Counted from the first letter of the stretch, positions 46,856 through 57,536 are shown. The stretch is 64,000 bases of DNA from JANQQJ01 sp046290575 (GCA_046290575.1 JBKAGX010000001.1:310001-374000); one strand, 5' to 3'. The notes: generated by a model not told the origin, from the letters alone. Made by a program: numbers and translations.

Positions 46856-49393
46856 ATGGAGACCGTCGCCGTCAAGCTGAAAGCCCAGTCCGCCGTCCCG
46901 GCGGTGGTGTCGGACTGGTTTGCCGCGCGCGGCTGGGCACCCCGCCGTCACCAGCTTGATCTGATCGCAGCGGCAGAAAACAACAAGTCCGCCCTGCTGG
47001 TGGCCCCTACCGGGGCGGGGAAGACGCTGGCCGGGTTCCTGCCCAGCCTGATCGAGATCATCGAAGACCATGAACAGCATCCGCTTAAGCGCAGGCGCGG
47101 TTTGCATACGCTCTACATCTCGCCCCTGAAAGCCCTGGCGGTCGATATCGCACGCAATCTGGAAGCACCGGTGGCGGAAATGGGTCTGGATATCCGAATC
47201 GAGACCCGTACCGGCGACACGCCGTCGGCCAAAAAAACCCGCCAGCGCCGCGACCCGCCCGAGATTCTGTTGACCACCCCGGAACAGATTTCGCTGTTGC
47301 TGGCGCACCGGGACGGGCAGGCAATGTTTAAATCCGTGCAGGCGATCATTGTCGATGAGCTGCATGCACTGGAGAACACCAAGCGCGGCGATCTGCTGGC
47401 GCTCGCGCTGGCCCGGATGTCGGTGATCGCGCCCGGCCTGCGGCGGATCGGGCTTTCGGCAACGGTGGCCGATCCGGACCGGTTGCAACGCTATCTGATG
47501 CCGCAGAAGCCCGATCAACCGGTGTTGGCAGACCTGATCGTGGCGGATGCGGGCGCGCCGCCAAAGGTCGCGGTGCTGGACAGTCAGGCCCGCGTGCCCT
47601 GGTCCGGGCACAGCTCGGCCTATGCCGCAGAAGACATCATGACGGCGATCAAACAGGTGAAGTGTGCACTGGTCTTCGTCAACACCCGCTCGCAGGCGGA
47701 AATGACCTTTCAGAATCTCTGGCGGCTCAATGAAGACCAATTGCCCATCGCGCTGCATCACGGTTCACTGTCGGTCGAACAGCGCCGGAGGGTCGAGGCG
47801 GCGATGACGCGCGGCGACCTCCGGGCGGTGGTCTGCACCTCGACGCTGGAACTTGGTGTCGACTGGGGCGCCATCGATCTGGTGATCCAGCTCGGCGCCC
47901 CCAAGGGCTCGTCGCGGATGATGCAGCGGATCGGCCGTGCCAATCACCGGCTGGATGAACCGTCCAATGCGCTCTTTGTGCCGTCAAACCGGTTCGAGGT
48001 ACTGGAATGCCAGTCGGCCAAGAACGCGATTGCCGAAGGCATACATGATGGTGACCTGCCGCGGCCGGGCGGGCTCGATGTGCTTGCCCAGCATGTGCTG
48101 GGCCGGGCCTGTGGCGAACCCTTTCTGATGACCGATCTCTATGACGAGGTCATTGCCGCCGCGCCCTATGCCGACCTCGACTACCAGACGTTTGAGCAGG
48201 TGGTCGATTTTGTCGCCACCGGCGGCTATGCGCTGCGCCGCTACGATGAATACAAAAAACTCGAACAGCTCGGCGATGGACGTATGAACGTCGCGTCGCA
48301 AAAGGTCGCCCGGCAATATCGGCTGAACGCGGGCACCATCGTCGAAGCGCCGATGCTGAAGCTGCGGTCCATTGCGCCGGGTAAGAAGCGGGTCCGACAA
48401 GGCATATCGCAGGTGGGTGGCCGCCCTGTCGGCCGCGCCGGCTTTACCATCGGCGAGGTGGAGGAGTGGTTTATCGAGCAGCTCCGGCCTGGTGATACGT
48501 TTTTGTTTGCGGGCAAGGTCTGGCGCTTTGAGGGGCTGGCCGAAGCCGAGGCCTTTGCCTCGCGCACCAACGACAAGGAGCCCATGGTGCCGTCCTATCA
48601 GGGCGGCAAGTTTCCGCTCTCGACCTTTCTGGCGGAGCGGGTCCGCGCCATTCTGGCCGATCCCAAAACATGGGCCGGGTTGCCGGGGCAGGTACGCTGG
48701 TGGCTTGAGCTGCAGCGCGACAAATCGGCGATTCCGCAGGCGAACCAGATGCTGGTGGAAACCTTCCCCCGCGCCCGCAAATCCTACCTCACCTGTTACC
48801 CGTTCGAAGGCCGGTTGGCGCACCAGACTCTGGGCATGCTGCTGACCAAGCGGCTGGAGGAAACAGGCTTCAAGCCCATGGGCTTCATGGCCAATGATTA
48901 TGCGCTGGCCATCTGGGCGCTGGGTGATTTGTCGCGCATCGATATGCGCGCCCTGTTCAGCAATGAGGGGATCAATGATGGCCTCGATGACTGGCTGACC
49001 GAATCGAACCTGTTGAAACGCACCTTCCGCAACGTGGCGACCATCGCCGGGCTGATCGACCGCAAACACCCGGGGAAGGAAAAGACCGGCCGGCAGATGA
49101 ACATCTCGTCTGACCTGATCTACGAGGTGCTGGTCCGGCACGAACCGGATCACATCCTGCTGCAGGCGACCCGCGAGGATGTATCGTCCGGTCTGCTCGA
49201 TCTGGCGCGTATGACGCAGCTGATGGACCGGCTGCAGGCATCTGACAGTTTATTGGTTAAACACCTCGAGCGCATCTCGCCGCTGGCTGTTCCGGTGATG
49301 CTCGAAATCAGCAAGGTCCCCATTGCCGGCGAGGCCAATGAATCCCTGCTGGAAGAAGTCGCCGACGACTTCATGGAAGAGCTGAATGGGTGA
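46856..49393 (+). CDS. ligase-associated DEXH-box helicase (Lhr-core type)
   Basis: 845 residues from ATG 46856, preferred to in-frame GTG 46847. Motif I APTGAGKTLAGFLPS, motif II IVDELHAL, motif III LSATVADP, and motif VI-like QRIGRANHRLDEP. Length and the large C-terminal domain match Lhr-core ATP-dependent 3'-5' helicases. It opens the plus-strand arm and overlaps pdeM by 8 nt. Confidence 0.93.
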   Translation: METVAVKLKAQSAVPAVVSDWFAARGWAPRRHQLDLIAAAENNKSALLVAPTGAGKTLAGFLPSLIEIIEDHEQHPLKRRRGLHTLYISPLKALAVDIARNLEAPVAEMGLDIRIETRTGDTPSAKKTRQRRDPPEILLTTPEQISLLLAHRDGQAMFKSVQAIIVDELHALENTKRGDLLALALARMSVIAPGLRRIGLSATVADPDRLQRYLMPQKPDQPVLADLIVADAGAPPKVAVLDSQARVPWSGHSSAYAAEDIMTAIKQVKCALVFVNTRSQAEMTFQNLWRLNEDQLPIALHHGSLSVEQRRRVEAAMTRGDLRAVVCTSTLELGVDWGAIDLVIQLGAPKGSSRMMQRIGRANHRLDEPSNALFVPSNRFEVLECQSAKNAIAEGIHDGDLPRPGGLDVLAQHVLGRACGEPFLMTDLYDEVIAAAPYADLDYQTFEQVVDFVATGGYALRRYDEYKKLEQLGDGRMNVASQKVARQYRLNAGTIVEAPMLKLRSIAPGKKRVRQGISQVGGRPVGRAGFTIGEVEEWFIEQLRPGDTFLFAGKVWRFEGLAEAEAFASRTNDKEPMVPSYQGGKFPLSTFLAERVRAILADPKTWAGLPGQVRWWLELQRDKSAIPQANQMLVETFPRARKSYLTCYPFEGRLAHQTLGMLLTKRLEETGFKPMGFMANDYALAIWALGDLSRIDMRALFSNEGINDGLDDWLTESNLLKRTFRNVATIAGLIDRKHPGKEKTGRQMNISSDLIYEVLVRHEPDHILLQATREDVSSGLLDLARMTQLMDRLQASDSLLVKHLERISPLAVPVMLEISKVPIAGEANESLLEEVADDFMEELNG

Positions 49394-50066
49394 CTGCCTT
49401 AGCGCTTTGGTCAATGGCGCTCATCTTGTGTTCGACCCCTCAGGTGCGGCGTGGTGGCCGGATGAGCGGCTGCTGGTCGTGGCCGACCTGCATTTCGAAA
49501 AGGGCTCGGCGCAGGCGCGGCGCGGTCAGCTGATTCCCCCCTATGACACGCGCGAAACACTCACCCGGCTGGAGGCGGTGGTTGCGCGCTATGACCCTAC
49601 CGTGGTGATCTGTCTGGGTGACAGTTTTCACGATCTCGACGCCGCCGGGCGGCTGACGGCCCATGAAATCGAGCGGATCGCGGCGCTGACTGCCGCGCGC
49701 GACTGGGTCTGGATCGAGGGTAATCATGATCCCCAGCCGCCGCAGCATCTGGGCGGGCGGGTGACGGAAAGGCTGGAAATCGGTCCGCTGCTGTTCCGGC
49801 ATCTGCCGCAAGAGGGATGGCAACCGGGCGAGGTGGCGGGTCATCTGCACCCGGCGGCGCGGGTCCGGGCACGCGGACGCTCGTTGCGCCGACGTTGTTT
49901 CGTCAGCGACGCGTCGCGGCTGATCCTGCCATCGTTTGGCGCCTATACCGGTGGGCTCGATGTCCTTAACCCGGCCTTTGCGTTCCTGCTGCGTGAGCCG
50001 TTTCACGTCTGGATGATCGGCAAGGACCAGCTCTACAAAGTGCCCAGCAAGCGCCTGAAAGGCTGA
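49386..50066 (+). CDS. pdeM: ligase-associated metallophosphoesterase
   Basis: 226 residues. Metal-binding motifs in order: VVADLHFEKGS, CLGDSFHDLD, EGNHDPQPP, and GHLHP near the C-terminal part. This is the MPE/PdeM manganese-dependent nuclease that comes with Lhr, ligase and exonuclease. It overlaps the helicase gene (49386-49393), so they are coupled. Family work shows single-strand DNA endonuclease activity for a Pseudomonas homologue. Confidence 0.92.
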   Translation: MGDCLSALVNGAHLVFDPSGAAWWPDERLLVVADLHFEKGSAQARRGQLIPPYDTRETLTRLEAVVARYDPTVVICLGDSFHDLDAAGRLTAHEIERIAALTAARDWVWIEGNHDPQPPQHLGGRVTERLEIGPLLFRHLPQEGWQPGEVAGHLHPAARVRARGRSLRRRCFVSDASRLILPSFGAYTGGLDVLNPAFAFLLREPFHVWMIGKDQLYKVPSKRLKG

Positions 50067-50531
50067 TCACATCAGCATCATCACCCGGGCGAAGATGATC
50101 AGGATCGCGACATCGGCGGCAATGGTCAGCGGCATGCGCAGCTGCGGATACCACGCAGGCGCAGTGCCTTCTTTCGCAGCAAACAGGTCGGAGGCATACA
50201 TAAGGGCAAAGGCAACCGCGGTGCCCAGCAGGCCCCAGTGCAGGTCGATCAGCAGCATCACCCAGGCAACCAGCGGCGGAAAGATGCCGATGGTCAGCGA
50301 GGAGGCCATACGCGACGAGCGCGGGTTGTTAAGCGCCATGCCCCAGCGGACGCCGCCCAGGAAGGACAGTACGGTGGCGCTGTAGAACAGCATCGCTTCG
50401 GCCACCGGGAAGACCTCGGCGGTTTCCGAGGTCCAGACCGCAATGGCGCCCGCCACCAGTGGCACCAGGCCGACATAGCCGAAGCCTTGCGCGGCAGAGG
50501 GCATTTTTTGTTGTTTGTTGTCGTCAGTCAC
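50067..50531 (-). CDS. DUF3429 membrane protein
   Basis: 154 residues from GTG 50531 with GGGGA about nine nt upstream; the longer frame to 50600 has no site. Four to five membrane helices. GFGYVGLVPLVAGAIAV and FYSATVLSFLGGVRWGMAL are DUF3429 marks. Function unknown. Convergent with pdeM; the stop codons abut. Confidence 0.85.
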   Translation of the reverse strand: MTDDNKQQKMPSAAQGFGYVGLVPLVAGAIAVWTSETAEVFPVAEAMLFYSATVLSFLGGVRWGMALNNPRSSRMASSLTIGIFPPLVAWVMLLIDLHWGLLGTAVAFALMYASDLFAAKEGTAPAWYPQLRMPLTIAADVAILIIFARVMMLM

Positions 50532-50643
50532 CTGAGCGTCCCCTTCGTGATTACACCGCTTCCCGGGCCAGAGGATATAGACCTTCGCTGCGTATTCCAA
50601 TCACATGACTTGCTCATATTGGCGCAGTTGGCTAAGCGAAGAT

Positions 50644-51324
50644 ATGTGCGCGCGCCTGTCACAGATATTACCGCCCGAAGCGATGCGGCGTCTGTTCGAT
50701 CTTGATCTGTGGAAAAACCTGCCGCCGCGCTACAATGTCGCGCCGACGCAGGATGTTTGGATCATCAGGCGTGTGGAGAATGACCGGGAAGCCCTGACCA
50801 TGCGCTGGGGGCTGATTCCAGTCTGGGCGCAAGACACTAAAATTGGCGCCATGACGATCAATGCCCGGTCCGAAACGGCCGCAGAAAAACCATCGTTCCG
50901 CGAGGCGTTTGCCAAGCGCCGCTGTATCGTCCCGGCAGACGGGTTCTATGAATGGGACAAGATGACCAACCCGCGCCAGCCCTATCGGTTCTTGCGCGAA
51001 GATGGCGAACCCATGGCACTGGCGGGGCTGTGGGAGACCAATGAGCGGCTTGGCCTGACCAGTTTCACGATCATGACGACCCGCGCCAATGATCATATGG
51101 AGGCAATCGGTCATGACCGCAGTCCGGTGATCCTGGAGCCCGAGCAGGTCGCTACATGGCTGGACCCGACGACGCCGGGCGCCGCGCTCCAGCAACTTTG
51201 CCTGCCGTTCCCGGATGAAAAGCTGACCCGCTATCCGGTCAGTACCAGGGTCAACAGCGTGCGCAACGACGAGCCCGCGTGCATTGAGCCCACTGAAGGG
51301 CCAGATCAATTCTCGTTTCTTTAA
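50644..51324 (+). CDS. SOS response-associated peptidase (SRAP/HMCES family)
   Basis: 226 residues from ATG 50644, chosen because Cys must be residue 2: the protein begins MCARLSQ. Other catalytic residues in NARSE, DGFYEW and GHDRSPVIL. SRAP proteins form a covalent Cys2 cross-link with abasic sites in single-stranded DNA and thereby protect them. No LexA box was seen immediately upstream. Tail overlaps the AsmA gene by 4 nt. Confidence 0.93.
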   Translation: MCARLSQILPPEAMRRLFDLDLWKNLPPRYNVAPTQDVWIIRRVENDREALTMRWGLIPVWAQDTKIGAMTINARSETAAEKPSFREAFAKRRCIVPADGFYEWDKMTNPRQPYRFLREDGEPMALAGLWETNERLGLTSFTIMTTRANDHMEAIGHDRSPVILEPEQVATWLDPTTPGAALQQLCLPFPDEKLTRYPVSTRVNSVRNDEPACIEPTEGPDQFSFL

Positions 51325-53084
51325 CGGCCAATCGCGGCCATGGCCGCCGCGCAGGCGTCTTGGTTCTGGGCGCTGCCGGTGGGCCCGGCGTCCTGCTGCC
51401 TGTCATTGCCGGTCACTTTGCCCAGCAAGCCGCCGAGAGCACCGAAGCCACCCTTTTTCTCGCCATCGTCCTTGCTGCCGCCGAACAGGCTGCCAACCGA
51501 ATCGACGACGCCGACGACGCTGTCCACTGAACCCAGCGGATCTGGATAGGCGGTCGGCGATGCCAACGTCCCTTCTACCCGGAACGGCACGGCCAGGCTG
51601 ACCAGCGCGGTTTCGCGGGTCTTCGTATCGAACTTAAGCTTCAGCTGTTCGGAGCGCAGGTCGGCGCGGCCCGTGCCTGTCAGCGTGAACGTGTCACTGT
51701 CGACCACCATGGCGCGTGTGTTGGCGACACCGTTGCTCAAATCATAGCGGGCGATGGCGCATTTCAGACTGGTCTTGTCCTTGCCGCCGAACAAGGGGCC
51801 GACAATGCTGTCCAACCCGGTGCTGACCACCGCCAGCAACTGGTTGGTGATGATTCCATCGGTGGCAACCAGTTCGGTATAGCCATTCAAGCCGGAGGTA
51901 ATGGCGCGCATGGAATTGCCGCTGCCGCGCAGGTCGACGGTGAAGTCGATATTGCCGTCGACGCTTTCGCTGATGTCGAACGTTTTCAGCACCTCGCCAT
52001 AGTTCAGGCCCCTTACTTTCAGATCGGTCGACATCCGGGCAGGCGTGGTGGCGCCGTTGAGCCGGGCTGTCATATTGACGGTACCCTCCATGGAAGCGCC
52101 GCTGAGCTCGGTCAGATTGAGATCCCCATTGTTCAATGTCAGTGCGATCTTCGCGCCGGTTACATCGACATTGTCCGTCACCTTGATGGTGTCAGCCGCG
52201 ATGTCGATATCTGCGTCTACCGACCGGAGCACGCCGATCGGCAGCGGGTCTTCCGTGAATACATAGGCGCTGGCCGCACCAGTCTCGGCCGTTGCATCAG
52301 CCTCTTCGCCGGTTGTGCCGAAGGCCGTCAGATCGACGGTATTCGAGGTGAAGTTTGCGGTGATATTCGGCCGTGTACCGCCCAGCGCGAGACTGCCGCT
52401 GCCTTTGAGGTCGGTGCCGCCATAAGCAATGTCGGCATTGTCGATGCTGTAGTTGTCGCCGGACTGGGTCAGCCTGGCGGTCAGGCTGAAGGGTGTGCCA
52501 TCGGCGTCGCCATTTGCATCCACATTCAGCTGTTGGGCACTGGGGGCACTGCCGCTCAGCCGATCCAGTGCGAACAGGCTGGTTTCGCCGGTGACGCCGT
52601 CGCGATAGGTGACCTTGCCGTCCCGGATAACAATCTCGTCGACCTGCAGCGCCATGGCGCCGGTTTCAGCCTGGGGGTCGCTGGCGGGCATGTTCAGGTC
52701 CCAATTGGTGCGGCCGCTTGCATCGGTTTCAAGGAAGATGTCGGGTTCGATCAACACCAGGCGCGTAATCTGCAGGGAACCGGTCAGCAACGGGATCAGG
52801 GCCACCTCCAGTTCGAAGCGCTTCATGGTGGCCATGTCCTCGCGGCTGCCCCAACTTGCATTGCCGAAACGGACGTCATCCACGGTGATTGCCGGCGTCA
52901 GGGAGATTTTGAAGTCAAGATCCCCGCCGATGGTGAGGTTGCGGCCGGTCGCGGCCTCGGCTTGATCTTGCGCCAGTTGTTTCAGTTGCCCGCGGTCATA
53001 GCCCGACAACACCAGATAGGCGCCGCCTGCGATCAGTGCAGCAATCGCCACGAGTCCGATCAGGACCCAAACCAGAATTCTCAA
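51321..53084 (-). CDS. AsmA family protein
   Basis: 587 residues from TTG 53084. This start follows AAGGAGG by about five nt; the frame from TTG 53099 would put the ribosome site inside the gene. One membrane anchor (VWVLIGLVAIAALIAGGAYL), then FKISLTPAITVDDVRFGNASWG, typical of AsmA N-terminal domains. The long beta-rich C-terminal half has the AsmA_2 pattern (GLNGYTELVATDGIITNQLL). Predicted inner-membrane bridge-type lipid transport protein. Confidence 0.88.
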   Translation of the reverse strand: MRILVWVLIGLVAIAALIAGGAYLVLSGYDRGQLKQLAQDQAEAATGRNLTIGGDLDFKISLTPAITVDDVRFGNASWGSREDMATMKRFELEVALIPLLTGSLQITRLVLIEPDIFLETDASGRTNWDLNMPASDPQAETGAMALQVDEIVIRDGKVTYRDGVTGETSLFALDRLSGSAPSAQQLNVDANGDADGTPFSLTARLTQSGDNYSIDNADIAYGGTDLKGSGSLALGGTRPNITANFTSNTVDLTAFGTTGEEADATAETGAASAYVFTEDPLPIGVLRSVDADIDIAADTIKVTDNVDVTGAKIALTLNNGDLNLTELSGASMEGTVNMTARLNGATTPARMSTDLKVRGLNYGEVLKTFDISESVDGNIDFTVDLRGSGNSMRAITSGLNGYTELVATDGIITNQLLAVVSTGLDSIVGPLFGGKDKTSLKCAIARYDLSNGVANTRAMVVDSDTFTLTGTGRADLRSEQLKLKFDTKTRETALVSLAVPFRVEGTLASPTAYPDPLGSVDSVVGVVDSVGSLFGGSKDDGEKKGGFGALGGLLGKVTGNDRQQDAGPTGSAQNQDACAAAMAAIGR

Positions 53085-53192
53085 TGCTCCCTCCTTCAAA
53101 GGATCGTCTACCCATTAGGTAGATCGCCGGTCGAACAGTCCTACCTTTGCACGATGGCGGGATTATGACAGGTGTGATGGGTAACGCACGGC

Positions 53193-56100
53193 TCAATAAT
53201 CCCACTTCCAGCGCAGCCGCAGTTTCTGGTTTCCGGTCGAGGTGGCCTCGGTGCCGACGGACAGATGCTTGGTCAGGTCCACGTCGACGGACGCCGATGT
53301 CGCGTCATCCTCGTCGCGCGCGGTGCCGACCTCGACATAGATGTTCCTGGTCAAGTATTTGCCGCCTCGGATCAGCGGCGAGGTGCCTTCTTCGCCGCGT
53401 GTGCCGATCTCCAACCGCTCCAGACTGAGTGCCTGTCGGATACGGCCTACCGCGTCAAACCCGCCGCCGGATCCGGCCATTGAAGCTGCTGCGGCCGCCA
53501 GCTGCGCTGCCTGCAGGGCAGAAAGCTGGTTCTTGTCCGTGCCGAACATGATGCGCGACAGAATCTCGTCCTCGGGCAGCGCGGGCCGCGACGTGAGTTG
53601 AATTTTGGGTTCCGAAATCGGCCCACTCAACCGCAGTTCCGCTGTCAGCGTGTCGACATCGTAGATGGCGGTCAGGGTCAGAATCGGATCGATTGTCCGG
53701 CCGCCGGTAAAGTCAACGGACCCGTCTTCCAGTTCAAAACGTTTGCCGGCAAACTGGAAGTCGCCGCGCAGCAGGTCAAGGCGGCCCCTCAGTCTCGGTT
53801 TGGCCAGCGTACCAAGGACGGTGACATCGCCTTCCCATTCCGATTCCAGGCCGCGCCCGCGGACGAAGACCTGGTTTCGGGCGGTGATCTGGGCGTCTAT
53901 CCGGGGCGATACCAGCTGTTCGTCCGGCGTGTCGGGCAGCGTGACCAGCCCTACCGGGCGGTTGATCTCGATAACGTCGAGTTCGACAATATTGGGCGGC
54001 AGGCTTTCGATCAGCGCGACTTCCGCCTCGTTGATTTGGGCGGTGCCGGTGATCTGTTCGCCCTGTTCGTTGCGTTGGTAGCGGACATCGCCGCTAGCGG
54101 TCAGCGTGACCTGGCGCAGCCGGACCAGCTTGGCTTTATCCAGCTCAGCCTTCATATCGGCTTCGACGCCCTCCGGTGAAAAGGGCCGGACCCACCCGCC
54201 CAGCCGGATGACGCCAGACCCACCGTCACTGGCGACGGTGTCTTCCAGTTGCAGCAGACCGTCCTTCAGGCTGAACGCCATCCTGTCGGTTTGCATCCGA
54301 AATCCACTGCTGAGATTGTGGTATGTCGCGCTGGCGATCGCGAAGGTCCCGGCAAGGACAGGGTTCTCGATCGTGCCGGATAGATCGAAATCCACCGCCG
54401 CCGTGCCCCCTAAGACGTGATCATAAGCACCCGCCAATGGCCACAGATCGTCTAGTTCAGCGCGCCCGGACACGGTCAAGCTGACCGGCGCGTCCGGATC
54501 GACGTCTACGGCAAATTCTTCCGGGTCCAGCGTTGCAGAGAGAAGAGCAATGGCCTCCAGTTTGAGCCGTTCGGCTGTGGTAATCGACGCTGTGGCGTTC
54601 AGCGTCCCGGCTTCAAATCCGGCGTCGACTTTGACATCGATCGGGTCCTGCAACAGTTCATCACCGATTAGGAGATCGTTGACTGAGACGCTTAACCGGC
54701 CGGTGGGCGCGCCGGCTAAATCCGCATCAAGCGTCAGGTCGAGCGTACCGAACACGTCTTCGCCGGTCGCAAACAGGGAAATCAGACCCATGTCGAGGCC
54801 ATCCGCGTTCAGTCGAAGGGTCTTCTGCTGGTCTCCATAGTCGAAGGCCGCCTCGACGGATCCCTCGCCATAGCGCAGCGTTAGCGGTTCCGCATAGGTG
54901 CGGCCAGGCTCGAATGTAATCGTCGCCGGCGCCGCCAGCGTCAGGTTCTTGCCCGTAATTGTGCCATCGAGATTTGTCAGCGTCAGCCGGTTGGGCGCAG
55001 ACAGACCAGCAGACTCCAGCCCTGCGGACAGGGTGAGGTCAAGGGGGCCGGCAAACGTGCCGTCTACAGCAGCTTTGATCGCAAGGCCGTCGCCCTCGGG
55101 GGCGATAGTGGCTGTCAGGACGTCCAGCGCCAGGTCGCCGGACACGATGTCTTCGGCACGCAGCGTGACCCCTTCAAAAACCGTTTCATCAGAGATAGTC
55201 ACGCTGCCATCCAGCGTCGCTGAAACCCCGGTAAACCGCCGGCGATTTGGCAGCCATACCTCGATGTCTTCGGCGTCGATCTCAAATTGAACATGCTGAT
55301 TGCCGTTCTGATCGCTGAGGCTCACCGCCGCTGTCGTGTCTGCCATCGCCGGTGTGCCGGTCAGGCCCTCCAGAATCGCTGAACGGCGAGCCTTGAGCGT
55401 GAGGTCGCCGGTTACCGGTTCGCCCCGGGCTGCGGCGGAAACCTGGCCCCTGATGGTCGATGAGGGCCCGGTTAAGACAATATCGTTGAGCTGCCACGCG
55501 CCGTTGGTCTGGCTCGTTAGATCAGCGCCCCCGTTAATCTGTTCCCCTTGAACGGCAGCGGCCAGGTCCAGGCGCCCACGTGGTGCATTGGTGATGTCCT
55601 CAAGCGTCGCATCGACGGAGGTTCTCGCCAGCGTAAGGCCTCCGGCGGTCAGTTGCTCGCTTTGCAGTTTCAATGCGGCTGAGGGCCCGTCGGCCGGTCC
55701 CTGAATCACCGCGCTGACGCTCAAGGGCGCTCCCAGCTCCAATGCGTCGAGGGCGTCCGCCGCGCCTGGTTGCGCCGTGGCGTCGAGATTGAGGTCGAGC
55801 GCGGACAGGTCCTGGGAGATATGGCCGGACAAGCTGGCGGCCAGCGCCACGCCATCAATCTTCCCGTCGACTGCATAGCGCGCATTGTCTTCGGTGGGAA
55901 CGACACGGAGGCTGGAGGATGGCGCAGCCCCCAGACCGGGGCCCAGCGGCAGGTCGCCATAGGACAAGTTTTTACCTTGGGCGGTTATCTCGAGACGCCG
56001 ATCTGCTGGGATGTCGGACCAGACGATCTCTGCAGTGGCTTCGATGGCTCCGGCCAGCCCGGTGTCAAACAGGTTGTCCCAAGGCGACAGATCGTCCGCC

Positions 56101-57536
56101 TTTAACGCGATATCGGCCTGAAGCGCAAGGGGCTCAAGGGCTATGTCTGCGGACCCGCTCAGCTGACTATCCAAGGCATCAAGTGTCAGTGTCTTGACGC
56201 TGATCTTGGTGTTGTCCGTGTCGTACGCTGCATCCAGCGACCAGCGGCCCTGGTCATCGGTCTCGAATGGCTTGCCCGGATCGATGGTCCCTGATCCTCT
56301 AAGTGTGATGGTTGGGCCTTGATCGCCGGCAGCGTCGCGTAAGCGAACAATCGCCTCGCCAGAGAATTCACGGATCTCAACGTCGTCGCTGCGAATATCC
56401 GCCGCGGATAAGGTCACGGCTGTTCCGGTGCTGCCGTCTTGCAGAAGGTCTCCGCGCAGCGCTATGGCACCAAATGTCCAGCCGTCGACGGGACCGGTGA
56501 TTTGGGTCAGATCGTCGATCCGAATATCGAATCGTGGCGCGGTGAGAGCCTCAACGGTTTCCAGACTGCCAGCGAGTTCCGCGTGAATCGCGCGGTTGTT
56601 CAGGTCCGCGCGGTAGGATTGGGGAACGCCGTCCGCAAACATGATATCGGCTTTCAGATCAAGCGGTTCGGCGGCCAAGCCATCGATTTGCTGATCCAGC
56701 AGCGATTGAGGGTCCAACGTGCCGCTGATCGTCAAGACCGGTTGAGTGATCGCCAGCTTGAGATCAATCAGCTGCGTGGACCCTTTAGAGGCCCGCAGCC
56801 TGCCCTGCCAGTCCGAAATCGGGCCGGTTCCGGTGACGGTCACAATCGCACCGCCATAGCCGTCAGGCAGGAGCACGCGTGCCAGTGGCCCGCCTTCCTG
56901 AGTGGTCAGCGTCGTATTGATCTCCAGCGATTCATCTTGCGGATTGTAAATCGCAACAAGTTCAAGCTGTTCTCCCGCACCTGAAACAGGTGTCATCTTG
57001 GCCTGCAGATCGACGGGACCATCCCTGTCCAGAACGGCTTTGCCACGCAGCGTGAACGCTGTGTCGCTGCCTGGAAGGCGAAGTGTTTTGATGGCGATGT
57101 CCTGGATTGCCAGATCAACGGGCAGATCGGGAATCAGATCGGCAGGCGGGCTGACCTGATCGGGCGCATCGTTAATCGTGACCGACCCGGCGGTGAGCCG
57201 ATCGACGGTGACTGTTCCAGACAGAAGGCCAGTCGGGCGCCAGTCTGCCTCAATCGACTTCGCGATGACGGTCTGTGTGCCGTTTTCTGTAACGGTGATG
57301 GTATCGACCGCGAAAGTGCCGAGCGGGTTACCTGTCAAACCGTCAATCTCGACCACCATACCGGTCTGCTCGTCGCTGAGCAGGTCTTCAAGAAATTCGG
57401 CGGTCATGCGATGACCAAGGGGGGACCGGATGACCAAAAACGCGACTACGACCAGGGCCGCCAGAACGGCGACGACTGACATCGCGATTTTCAGGCCCTT
57501 GGGCATAACGCTGAACGTCTGTCGTGCCGTGGTCAT
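53193..57536 (-). CDS. tamB: TamB, translocation and assembly module protein
   Basis: 1447 residues from ATG 57536, which overlaps the tamA stop (TGATG); the frame open to 57668 lies inside tamA. Membrane anchor near residues 17-36 (AMSVVAVLAALVVVAFLVIR). The body is a long repetitive beta structure. The DUF490 region at the end carries VFVRGRGLESEWEGDVTVLG, then FQFAGKRFELEDGSVDFTGG and LPEDEILSRIMFG. Bridges inner and outer membranes with TamA and assists in outer membrane protein or lipid delivery. Confidence 0.93.
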   Translation of the reverse strand: MTTARQTFSVMPKGLKIAMSVVAVLAALVVVAFLVIRSPLGHRMTAEFLEDLLSDEQTGMVVEIDGLTGNPLGTFAVDTITVTENGTQTVIAKSIEADWRPTGLLSGTVTVDRLTAGSVTINDAPDQVSPPADLIPDLPVDLAIQDIAIKTLRLPGSDTAFTLRGKAVLDRDGPVDLQAKMTPVSGAGEQLELVAIYNPQDESLEINTTLTTQEGGPLARVLLPDGYGGAIVTVTGTGPISDWQGRLRASKGSTQLIDLKLAITQPVLTISGTLDPQSLLDQQIDGLAAEPLDLKADIMFADGVPQSYRADLNNRAIHAELAGSLETVEALTAPRFDIRIDDLTQITGPVDGWTFGAIALRGDLLQDGSTGTAVTLSAADIRSDDVEIREFSGEAIVRLRDAAGDQGPTITLRGSGTIDPGKPFETDDQGRWSLDAAYDTDNTKISVKTLTLDALDSQLSGSADIALEPLALQADIALKADDLSPWDNLFDTGLAGAIEATAEIVWSDIPADRRLEITAQGKNLSYGDLPLGPGLGAAPSSSLRVVPTEDNARYAVDGKIDGVALAASLSGHISQDLSALDLNLDATAQPGAADALDALELGAPLSVSAVIQGPADGPSAALKLQSEQLTAGGLTLARTSVDATLEDITNAPRGRLDLAAAVQGEQINGGADLTSQTNGAWQLNDIVLTGPSSTIRGQVSAAARGEPVTGDLTLKARRSAILEGLTGTPAMADTTAAVSLSDQNGNQHVQFEIDAEDIEVWLPNRRRFTGVSATLDGSVTISDETVFEGVTLRAEDIVSGDLALDVLTATIAPEGDGLAIKAAVDGTFAGPLDLTLSAGLESAGLSAPNRLTLTNLDGTITGKNLTLAAPATITFEPGRTYAEPLTLRYGEGSVEAAFDYGDQQKTLRLNADGLDMGLISLFATGEDVFGTLDLTLDADLAGAPTGRLSVSVNDLLIGDELLQDPIDVKVDAGFEAGTLNATASITTAERLKLEAIALLSATLDPEEFAVDVDPDAPVSLTVSGRAELDDLWPLAGAYDHVLGGTAAVDFDLSGTIENPVLAGTFAIASATYHNLSSGFRMQTDRMAFSLKDGLLQLEDTVASDGGSGVIRLGGWVRPFSPEGVEADMKAELDKAKLVRLRQVTLTASGDVRYQRNEQGEQITGTAQINEAEVALIESLPPNIVELDVIEINRPVGLVTLPDTPDEQLVSPRIDAQITARNQVFVRGRGLESEWEGDVTVLGTLAKPRLRGRLDLLRGDFQFAGKRFELEDGSVDFTGGRTIDPILTLTAIYDVDTLTAELRLSGPISEPKIQLTSRPALPEDEILSRIMFGTDKNQLSALQAAQLAAAAASMAGSGGGFDAVGRIRQALSLERLEIGTRGEEGTSPLIRGGKYLTRNIYVEVGTARDEDDATSASVDVDLTKHLSVGTEATSTGNQKLRLRWKWDY

